From an uncultured Eubacteriales bacterium (GTDB taxonomy: Bacteria > Bacillota > Clostridia > Christensenellales > UBA1242): a DNA stretch of 8,752 nucleotides. The stretch spans positions 1 through 8,752 of the forward strand of contig CADBOH010000037.1 in NCBI GenBank assembly GCA_902796285.1. Reading direction: 5' to 3'. Made by a program: the position numbers and the translations under genes. Under the pieces are notes generated by a model, which was not told where the DNA came from, ran no database searches, and saw only the letters and a list, made by a program, of their open reading frames with translations. Positions within the stretch are counted from its first letter, which is position 1. The number at the start of each line of letters is the position of its first letter. Below, in pieces: positions 1 through 6,800 of this stretch.

Positions 1-219
1 CTATCAGTACTAGTAAACTTAGTCACCTTGCCTGTTGAATATAATGCAAGCAAACGTGCAAAAAAACTTCTTAAAGAAAATGGAATGTATTCTGAAAAAG
101 AAATGGCTGGTGTAAATGAAGTTTTGAATGCTGCAGCACTCACTTATGTTGCATCACTTCTCGTTTCACTTGCTTTCTTTGCTAGATTTTTATTCATATT
201 GCTTGGAAGTAGAAAATAA
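1..219 (+). CDS. yugP: YugP-family neutral zinc metallopeptidase, C-terminal fragment (5' end outside window)
   Basis: The frame is open from the first base and ends at TAA 217-219, leaving the last 72 residues. The translation carries the family's characteristic tail: LVTLPVEYNASKRA, then a helix with KLLKENG, then LNAAALTYVASLLVSL and a final hydrophobic stretch before a short basic end (GSRK). This matches my recollection of YugP-type membrane zinc peptidases (Zn_peptidase_2), whose HExxH zinc site lies further upstream and cannot be checked here. The hydrophobic end is probably the last transmembrane helix, placing the protein in the cell membrane; its substrates are not well known. A TTG at 28 could be read as a start, but the homologous residues continue upstream of it, so this is an internal part of a longer gene. 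It converges on glyS and shares a terminator with it. Confidence 0.82.
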   Translation, partial: LSVLVNLVTLPVEYNASKRAKKLLKENGMYSEKEMAGVNEVLNAAALTYVASLLVSLAFFARFLFILLGSRK

Positions 220-249
220 AAAAGTCGACCTAAAAAGGTCGATTTTTTT
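218..249. terminator. Bidirectional intrinsic terminator between the peptidase gene and glyS
   Basis: A 7-bp perfect stem, TCGACCT (225-231) and AGGTCGA (236-242), closes an AAAA loop. It is followed by seven T on the plus strand (243-249). On the minus strand the run of A at 218-223 becomes a U tract. The hairpin can therefore end both convergent transcripts. The glyS stop codon (248-250) sits directly at its edge and the peptidase stop codon (217-219) at the other, so intergenic space is minimal. Confidence 0.9.
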
Positions 250-1636
250 AATTAAATTTAATCCTCTTTGCAATATAATCTATAAGTTCATCAATATTTA
301 CGATATCTTGTTTCATTGTGTCACGGTCACGAACGGTTACTGTTCCTTTTTCGAGTGTATCAAAATCAATAGTTACGCAGAAAGGTGTTCCTATTTCATC
401 TTCACGACGATATCTTTTGCCTATTGAGCCGGCTTCGTCATAATCGCACATGAATTCTTTTGCGAGCATAGCATATATTTCTTTGGCCTTATCACTCAAA
501 TTCTTTTGAAGTGGCAAAACGGCTACTTTGTATGGAGCAACGGCAGGGTGGAAGTGCATTACAACTCTTGTATCGCCGCCTTCAAGTGCTTCTTCATCGT
601 AAGCCTCACAAAGCAAGGCGAGAGTTAATCTATCAGCACCAATTGAGTATTCAATAACGTTTGGAAGAATTTTTTCATTTGTTACAGGGTCAGTGTAAAG
701 CATTGACTTTCCACTAAATTCTTGATGTCTTGAAAGATCCCATGTGCTTCTGTGGTGAATTCCATTTAATTCTTGCCATCCAATAGGGAACAAGTATTGT
801 ATATCGCACGCAGCTTTTGCATAGTGAGCAAGTTTGTCGTGATCATGAAAACGCAAATGTTCACCATCAACACCTAAGTCTTGAACAAACTGTAATGCTT
901 TTGCTTTAAATGCCTCATAAGTTTCCATTGCATTTTCTTCACGAACGAAGTTTTGAAGTTCCATTTGTTCAAATTCAACCGTTCTAAACAAAAAGTTTCC
1001 TGGGGTAATTTCATTTCTAAAAGATTTACCAACTTGCGCGATTGCAAAAGGAAGCTTTGCCCTTGCAGATCTTTGAACATTTAAAAAGTTTACATATTCT
1101 CCTTGAGCAGTTTCAGGGCGAAGATAAACTTTGTTAAGTCCCTCTTCTGTAACTCCACGTGAAGTTTCAAACATGAGGTTAAATTGTCTTATTGGGGTCC
1201 AGTTATGTTTTCCACATTTAGGGCAGTTGATTTTGTGCTCTTCAATAAAGGATTCCATTTCCTCATTTGTCATGTTGTCAGGCACAACATTTAGGTTATG
1301 TTTTTTTGCGTAGTCTTCAATAAGGTTGTCGGCTCTTTCTCTAGATTTACACTCTTTGCAGTCCATTTTAGGATCACTAAAAGATGCTGTATGACCACTA
1401 GCGTCCCATACTCTAGGATTCATAAGAATTGCAGCGTCAACGCCGTATGTGTTTGGGCTTTCCTGAACAAATCTTTTCCACCAAACACGCTTAATATTAT
1501 TTTTAAGTTCAACGCCAACAGGCCCAAAATCCCAAGTATTTGCAAATCCTCCGTAAATATCACTGCCTGGGAATACAAATCCACGGCCCTTGCATAAGTT
1601 CAAAATTTTGTCCATTGTAGCTTTAATTTCTTTCAT
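248..1636 (-). CDS. glyS: Glycine--tRNA ligase, single-chain homodimeric type
   Basis: Cytoplasmic class II aminoacyl-tRNA synthetase that joins glycine to tRNA-Gly using ATP. The 462 residues fit the usual length of the single-chain (alpha2) enzyme, sometimes called glyQS, rather than the GlyQ/GlyS two-subunit type. Visible signatures: motif 1 around W35-V57 (WDFGPVGVELKNNIKR), a four-cysteine zinc site C93xxC96 / C138xxC141, RPETAQGEYVNF at 173-184, motif 2 with the catalytic Arg in SFRNEITPGNF (205-215), motif 3 PNVIEYSIGADR (325-336) with the E329-x-S331 pair typical of glycine recognition, and a C-terminal anticodon-binding domain from about 367. Small departures from what I remember of the family are TVEFEQ in place of TREFEQ after motif 2 and GIHHR in place of GIAxR near 292-296. 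The ATG at 1636 is supported by AAAGGAGA (1641-1648) four bases upstream. The gene is controlled by the T-box in its leader and ends at the shared hairpin. Confidence 0.97.
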   Translation of the reverse strand: MKEIKATMDKILNLCKGRGFVFPGSDIYGGFANTWDFGPVGVELKNNIKRVWWKRFVQESPNTYGVDAAILMNPRVWDASGHTASFSDPKMDCKECKSRERADNLIEDYAKKHNLNVVPDNMTNEEMESFIEEHKINCPKCGKHNWTPIRQFNLMFETSRGVTEEGLNKVYLRPETAQGEYVNFLNVQRSARAKLPFAIAQVGKSFRNEITPGNFLFRTVEFEQMELQNFVREENAMETYEAFKAKALQFVQDLGVDGEHLRFHDHDKLAHYAKAACDIQYLFPIGWQELNGIHHRSTWDLSRHQEFSGKSMLYTDPVTNEKILPNVIEYSIGADRLTLALLCEAYDEEALEGGDTRVVMHFHPAVAPYKVAVLPLQKNLSDKAKEIYAMLAKEFMCDYDEAGSIGKRYRREDEIGTPFCVTIDFDTLEKGTVTVRDRDTMKQDIVNIDELIDYIAKRIKFN

Positions 1637-1655
1637 AATTTCTCCTTTTATAACT

Positions 1656-1688
1656 AAAAAACCCTATGTGATAAAGCTCACATAGGGG
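1656..1688 (-). terminator. T-box attenuator (leader terminator) of glyS
   Basis: On the minus strand CCCTATGTGA (1687-1678) pairs perfectly with TCACATAGGG (1671-1662) around a 6-nt loop, followed by six U (1661-1656). This 10-bp stem uses the same C-rich bases that the antiterminator needs, the hallmark of transcription attenuation. It lies about 20 nt upstream of the glyS start codon and leaves the ribosome binding site free in read-through transcripts. Confidence 0.93.
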
Positions 1689-1793
1689 CGATTTTAAGTC
1701 GCTGTTCCACCCTAATTCGTGCATAAGCACCTCAATTAAGTCTCTTTACGCCGAGTCGCGTTTTGCTCCGGAGTTGCCAATTCCATCATTGCT
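1656..1793 (-). promoter_or_regulatory. Glycine-responsive T-box riboswitch in the glyS leader
   Basis: Reading the minus strand, the leader contains AGGGTGGAACAGCG (1713-1700), a close match to the conserved T-box AGGGTGGNACCGCG. It forms an antiterminator: AGGG pairs with CCCT, GCGA pairs with TCGC (to 1684), and the bulge starts with TGGA. TGGA pairs with an uncharged acceptor end UCCA, which fits the U73 discriminator expected of bacterial tRNA-Gly. Just 5' is a Stem III hairpin with GTGC/GCAC core (1737-1714). The antiterminator competes with the downstream terminator for the same CCCCT bases. Uncharged tRNA-Gly should therefore let transcription continue into glyS. The Stem I region is short (about 55 nt) and I could not fold it with confidence. 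GGC specifier candidates are at 1752-1750 and 1778-1776. Confidence 0.92.
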
Positions 1794-1799
1794 AAGTGT

Positions 1800-1828
1800 A
1801 TTTTATATCATTTTATTTTTTTTGTCAA
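1800..1828 (-). promoter_or_regulatory. Predicted sigma-A-type promoter of glyS
   Basis: On the minus strand a perfect -35 TTGACA (1828-1823) is followed, after exactly 17 bp of A/T-rich spacer, by TAAAAT (1805-1800), five of six matches to TATAAT. A TG lies just upstream of the -10. The expected start is near 1793, giving a leader of about 157 nt that contains the T-box. The overlapping TATAAA with a 15-bp spacer is a less likely -10. Confidence 0.8.
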
Positions 1829-1911
1829 TAAAATTTCATCAAATAGGAAAGTTAAATAAAAAATACTTCTCTTCGTTAAGCAATTTAATCGACTTTTTAA
1901 TCTTTTTTAGA

Positions 1912-1942
1912 TAAAAAACTCGCTTACATGCGAGCGAGTTTT
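1912..1942 (-). terminator. Intrinsic terminator of the ABC-F gene
   Basis: AAAACTCGCT (minus 1942-1933) pairs with AGCGAGTTTT (1924-1915) across an 8-nt loop, and the run of U continues to about 1913. The stem begins inside the stop codon of the ABC-F gene (1943-1941), so termination is immediate. It separates this gene from the independently promoted glyS unit downstream. Confidence 0.9.
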
Positions 1943-3521
1943 ATTTGCCATACTTTTCAACATATTCTTCATATGTGCCGGTAAAATCAATAAATTTGTC
2001 TTCATCAACAATTTCAATGATTCTATTCGCAACGGTTTCTATTATTTCTTGGTCATGTGTTGAGAATAACATTGAACCACGGAAGGACTGCATACCTTTA
2101 TTTAGGGCAGTGATTGATTCAAGATCAAGGTGATTTGTTGGCTCGTCAAGAAGAAGAAGGTTGCCTTGTTCGAGCATCATTTTTGCAAGCATACATCTTA
2201 CACGCTCACCACCAGAAAGCACATTTGCTGGTTTTAAATTTTCTTCACCAGTAAAGAGCATTCTACCGAGCCAGCTTCTAATATAAGTTTCGTTTTGATC
2301 TTTTGAAAACTGTCTAAGCCAATCAACAATTGATTCAGTTTTACCTTCAAAATACTCGTTATTATTTTGTGGCAAATATGTCATCTTGATTGTTTTTCCA
2401 ACAAAAACTTGTCCGTGATCTGGTTTTTCTTTTCCAAGCAAAATATTAAATAAAGTGGTTATTATTTGGCTATTTTTTGCAAAAAATACAACCTTTTGCC
2501 CTTTTTCAATGTTAAAACTCAAATTTTTAAACATTCCAGCCTTGGTCAAATGATCTGCTTTTATTACTTCTTTTCCTATTTCTTGTGTATATTCAAAATT
2601 GATATAAGGATACTTTCTTGAAGATGGTTTAATGTCTTCAATTGTAAGTCTTTCAAGTTCCTTCTTTCTGCTAGTTGCTTGTTTTGATTTTGAAGCATTA
2701 GCCGAGAATCTTGCAATAAATTCTTTAAGTTCTTTCGCCCTTTGCTCAGCTTTTTTGTTTTGGTCTTTCATTTGTTTTAAAATAAGTTGGCTTGACTCAT
2801 ACCAGAAGTCATAGTTTCCAATGTACATATTGATATGACCATAGTCAACATCGCAAATATTTGTGCAGACCTTATTTAAAAAGTGACGGTTGTGCGAAAC
2901 AATGATAACAATATTTTCAAATCCAAGCAAAAAGTCTTCAAGCCAGCGTGTTGTTTTAAAATCAAGGTTGTTTGTAGGTTCATCTAGCACCAATATATCT
3001 GGATTTCCAAAAAGTGCCTGTGCTAAAAGGATTTTAACTTTTATTTTAGGATCAATTTCGCCCATAAGGGTGTAAAACATTTCCTCTTTAATCCCAAGGC
3101 TTTGCAATAAACTTTTTGCCTCGGCATCTGCTTCCCATCCGCCAAGTTCAGCAAATTCAGTTTCAAGTTCACCAGCCCTGATTCCATCTTCCTCAGTGAA
3201 GTCAGGTTTCATATAAAGCGCATCTTTTTCTTTTTGAACTTCCATGAGTCTTTTGTGCCCAAGAAGAACGGTGTCAAGAACGGTTTCATTATCAAATGCG
3301 TTTTGATTTTGTGCAAGAACTGACATTCTTTCGCCAGGGGTAATGATTATCTCGCCGGTATTAGGTTCAATCTCACCAGTTAAGATTTTTAAAAAGGTTG
3401 ATTTGCCGGCGCCATTTGCACCAATAATTCCATAGCAGTTGCCTTTTGTGAATTTTAAGTTTACTTCTTTGTAAAGCACTCGGCCGCCGAATGCAAGTGA
3501 TATGTTATTTGCTTGTATCAT
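1941..3521 (-). CDS. ABC-F family ATPase (YkpA/YbiT-like) with a degenerate second Walker A
   Basis: A soluble protein of 526 residues with two ATP-binding cassettes and no membrane segment, as in ABC-F translation factors that bind the ribosomal E site. It resembles YkpA/YbiT: QALFGNPDILVLDEPTNNLD, GNYDFWYESSQ, and RFSANASKSKQATSR in the linker (about 240-315), the region that contacts P-site tRNA. Domain 1 has an intact Walker A G34-T42 (GANGAGKST), Walker B D180-E181 and switch H210. Domain 2 has an intact signature LSGGE (435-439), Walker B D459-E460 and H489. Odd: the domain 2 Walker A is AKNSQIITT (348-356), lacking its glycines and lysine, and the domain 1 signature region (152-163) reads LMGEIDPKIKVK. 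The reading frame is unbroken, so this is not a frameshift. Start ATG 3521 has AAAAGGAGA (3535-3527) five bases upstream. The gene has its own promoter and terminator. Its exact target (which stalled ribosomes) cannot be read from sequence. Confidence 0.95.
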   Translation of the reverse strand: MIQANNISLAFGGRVLYKEVNLKFTKGNCYGIIGANGAGKSTFLKILTGEIEPNTGEIIITPGERMSVLAQNQNAFDNETVLDTVLLGHKRLMEVQKEKDALYMKPDFTEEDGIRAGELETEFAELGGWEADAEAKSLLQSLGIKEEMFYTLMGEIDPKIKVKILLAQALFGNPDILVLDEPTNNLDFKTTRWLEDFLLGFENIVIIVSHNRHFLNKVCTNICDVDYGHINMYIGNYDFWYESSQLILKQMKDQNKKAEQRAKELKEFIARFSANASKSKQATSRKKELERLTIEDIKPSSRKYPYINFEYTQEIGKEVIKADHLTKAGMFKNLSFNIEKGQKVVFFAKNSQIITTLFNILLGKEKPDHGQVFVGKTIKMTYLPQNNNEYFEGKTESIVDWLRQFSKDQNETYIRSWLGRMLFTGEENLKPANVLSGGERVRCMLAKMMLEQGNLLLLDEPTNHLDLESITALNKGMQSFRGSMLFSTHDQEIIETVANRIIEIVDEDKFIDFTGTYEEYVEKYGK

Positions 3522-3538
3522 GATTTTCTCCTTTTGAT

Positions 3539-3567
3539 AGTATAACTTAATCTAACTTTTATGTCAA
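3539..3567 (-). promoter_or_regulatory. Predicted strong promoter of the ABC-F gene
   Basis: Minus-strand TTGACA (3567-3562), a 17-bp spacer and TATACT (3544-3539) give 11 of 12 consensus matches. The start would fall near 3532, inside or at the edge of the Shine-Dalgarno sequence (3535-3527), implying a leader of only about 11 nt. There is no room for an attenuator leader of the kind used by antibiotic-resistance ABC-F genes. Confidence 0.8.
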
Positions 3568-3888
3568 ATGAAAATTTATGTTTAAATTGCTTAAAAAATC
3601 ATTTTTAAATGATAATTTTAGAAAAAACAATAAAAATTTTAAAAAAAATTAAAAATTATTTTGTTTTTTTAAAAAAGTGGGCTTTTTTGGGCTTAATTTG
3701 CATAACAAAAAATATTTTTCTACTTTATAGCAATAAATATTTTTTTTGATTTAATTTATAATATATTTAATGAAATTAAATATTTGCTGGATTTTTGTTT
3801 GCTTTTTTTCGGCAAAAAAGTTATCATATATTAGAATAAAACTTACTATATGGTTTAACTTAAACAAAATTTGAGAGAGGTATCTTAA
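3568..3888. other. AT-rich divergent intergenic region
   Basis: About 320 bp with no convincing gene between the divergent ABC-F and giant-protein genes. It is dominated by A and T runs (for example 3627-3680 and 3710-3780). It contains a 7-bp inverted repeat ATCATTT/AAATGAT with a 2-bp spacer (3598-3613), just upstream of the ABC-F -35. It also has a weak hairpin AAAAAAG/CTTTTTT (3671-3688) and a repeated GGGCTT (3679-3684 and 3689-3694). A lone TATAAT (3757-3762) has no good -35. A plausible promoter for the downstream gene is listed separately. Confidence 0.6.
3799..3827 (+). promoter_or_regulatory. Candidate promoter of the giant surface protein gene
   Basis: TTGCTT (3799-3804), a 17-bp spacer and TATCAT (3822-3827, five of six matches to TATAAT) would start transcription near 3834, giving a leader of about 55 nt. 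The -35 is poor, and in such AT-rich DNA chance matches are common, so this is tentative. Confidence 0.4.
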
Positions 3889-6800
3889 ATGGCAAAGAAT
3901 AAGAAAGTTAAAGAAAAAGTTGAAAAAGGAATGAGAAGAAAAAAGTGGGGGCCGGTTAAAACATCGATTTCTGTTGTAGGTGGTGTGGCCGGTATTGTTG
4001 GGGCCACTGTTCTAGGCGTATATTTGGCTGGGGGATTTAATGAAAAGATTATAAACCCTGAGTCAATATCTTTTGTGTATGATTCAAGTCTTTACAACTC
4101 TGACTACAATCAGATTGAAACCTGTGAAAATTTTACACTTACAATAGGTGCACCAAATAGCAATGATGTAAATAGAGGAAAGGTTACACTCTCTTTTGCT
4201 GGAACAAGCAATCCTATTACAAGAAGTAATGGGTATATTTCAAACACAATTATTTCTGTTCCAGAGATTGTAAAAGTTGGACAACCTTTCAGCGTTTCTC
4301 TTTCAAAAGAATATTTGTATGATTATGAAGAAGTGGAAGTTGATGAAAATAACTTTACTAGCGGCACATACTATATCAAAAATGGTGATACATATGAAAT
4401 CGCAAATGGTGAATTTGATGCAAACGCTACATATTATCAAAGACAAAGGATTAGTTGGATTAAAGGTGGTGTTTCAAGCCTTATTGCAGCAAGTGAATAT
4501 GATCAAATAAGCACAACCTCAATTCAAATTGCCGTTGACGTGCCTGTTTATAAAACTGAAACAATTATCATCAACTCATATGGTGTTGAAACAAATAAGA
4601 TCGTAACAGGTGAGGCGTTTACTTTAAGGACAAAGTTTATTCCTGCAAAAAGTCAGTATATGTATAGCGATTATTATGAAAACAGAAATGGTGAAATCGT
4701 AAAAAATCAAAGCATAGGAGAAAATGCAGCCAGAGAAAAACTTTCATACTATGAAGCAAAAAACAATTCAGGTATTCGTCCTTTTTATGATGGAAAAGAT
4801 ACAATGCACTTTGTTGCTGGCAATAATGCGGTAGACAATATTGATATCACTGGATATACTTATCCAACCGCAAAAGAACAAATTGAGTTTCAAAAAACAC
4901 TCGAGGGTATTACCGAGGCGGAATACTATAATGCAAACGTTGTTCGTCTTGCATCTTCTGAAACAAAGATATCATCTGTTGGCTCAATTGAGATTGGCGA
5001 GGCTAGCATAAGCACATTCAGTGTTTCTCAAACCGAAATTAATGCTCAAATAGGTAGAAGCCTTAGAATTTATGTTCAAGAAAACAGATATGATTCGCTT
5101 AGCAGCTTTATTGGTGCAAAAGTTTATGCAACTTCTGGTGCCGTGCTAGATAATATGTGTGCAAACATTGCACTTGCTTTTGTTTATAATAATCAAGATG
5201 CAGTAGAAAATGGCATAGTAACTGTTGTGGGAGAAGAAACAGACAAAACAGTAACATTTGATGAAAATACAGTAAAACTTTACAAACCAAATTCTGCCGA
5301 TGTAGCTGATCTTAGGTATTCATATTGGACAATCTCTGCAAGCGAAGAAAGAAATATCAAAATTTATGTATACTTAATTAAAGATAATGAGTTGTTTACT
5401 GATGATCAGGGCAATGTTGTGAAAAAAGAGCTCACTCTTTCAGTCACAGATGAAATGTCTACTGAAGCAGATTTGAGCTGGAAAGACGACACAGAACTTT
5501 CTGTTACACTTGATTATGATAATAATGGGGCACTTAAGAGTCAACCTGTCAACCTTGCAGAACTAATAAACGATGTTCCTGCTGGAAATATCTACAAAGA
5601 CGTTAAATTCTTTGCTTACTTTAGTGATCTAGCAGCAGCAAACGAGGTTTTGAAAAATGGCTATGATGCAGCGCGCTCTGGCAATTATACAATAGGCAAT
5701 AGCACAAAACATCTTTTTGCTTTGAATGCCGACAACGATACAGTAACCCTTTATGGCACAGGTGAGTTTGATCTTTACTTTGCAACAATAACAGGGCAAT
5801 ACAATGAGGATGGCACATATAAAATTGCAAAAATGTGTGCAGATGAAAAGCATATTGTTTCAAAGAAGGCGCTTTCTTCTAACTCAATTAATCTTGATGC
5901 GTCAACTTTTGATTTAACCAATTTTGGCGATGCAGATGCTGACAGCATTCTTTTAGATGTTGGAAACAATAATTCATTTACCGTTACTTTTGTTGTTAAT
6001 GCAGACTCAATACCAGTATTTAGCGATGAACGTGACAATATGAGTTTGTCTATTATTTCAAATAAAGGGGATATCACAAACAAATTTAGCATCGGGAATC
6101 CTGTGTTTAATAATATTACGGGTGAACTAACATACACAATTTATTTGGCTAGTAATGCTGAAATAGATGGCGACGACAAAGATGCTAACATTTCAAGCTT
6201 TAAGTTAGTTTATAAGTCAGGTCATCCAGACGGCCTGTCATGGGCAAAAGAAATCCCAAGCGGTAAGACAGTAACCGTTTACGAACCAGTTGCTAAAACT
6301 GTTGTTGTAAAAAATGAGACTTATAAACAAGTTTTAATTGGCAATACTCAAGTTAGCGTAGAGCAAAAGCTTAATGATGCTGGCGGCTCTACCGTTACTT
6401 ATACCATTACTAATGCTGATGGGGAGGAGGTGCAGACATTTGGTAGTGTTAATGACTTTATCAATGCACTATTTAGTGATATCACCATCACAGATCAAAA
6501 AGGAAATCAGGTTACATTAAGCGGCAAATGGGGGTTTGAAGTTTTAGGTGACAAAGGACAACTTGTGGTACTTTCTAACGATAAAAAATCATTTACACTT
6601 AGAAGTGGCAATACCCCAGATGGAGAACCTGTTACTCTTAAAATAAAGAGCGGGGATACATATGCCACGATCGATGGCACAACTGAAAAGCTTTCAGTTA
6701 AACTCAATATTGTGTCAATAGGCATTGATCATATATTGAAAGCTGGAGATTATGATGGCAGTGGCGCTGTAGAACAAGAAGACACCTCTTTAGTTAAAAT

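Noticed and set aside
128..427. Plus-strand open frame of 99 codons across the peptidase end and the glyS end
   Set aside because: It overlaps two well-supported genes and the shared terminator in other frames, has no ribosome binding site, and its translation looks like low-complexity antisense.
874..1080. Open frames inside glyS on both strands (for example 874-1080 minus, 1131-1313 and 1298-1597 plus)
   Set aside because: Shadows of the glyS reading frame; no ribosome binding site and no recognisable protein.
2454..2480. Frameshift or pseudogene as explanation for the missing Walker A in the ABC-F gene
   Set aside because: Residues immediately before and after stay in register with the family and the frame is open to a normal C-terminus, so only the motif itself has changed.
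3671..3688. AAAAAAG/CTTTTTT hairpin as a terminator
   Set aside because: The stem is almost all A-T, has no following T tract in a sensible position, and neither divergent gene would need a terminator there.
3802..3820. CTTTTTT...AAAAAAG inverted repeat in the giant-gene upstream region as an operator
   Set aside because: It is formed only from homopolymer runs in AT-rich DNA and overlaps the candidate promoter spacer; no specific evidence.
5621..6137. Minus-strand open frames within the giant gene (5108-5290, 5621-5863, 5775-6137, 6507-6725, 8341-8646)
   Set aside because: They lie wholly inside a continuous 1,621-codon coding frame with consistent protein character; the Cys/Leu/His-rich translations are typical of antisense reading.
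6748..6783. True dockerin domain, hence a cellulosome-like component
   Set aside because: Only a single loop is present, without the paired second loop and helices; there is no cohesin or glycoside hydrolase in view.
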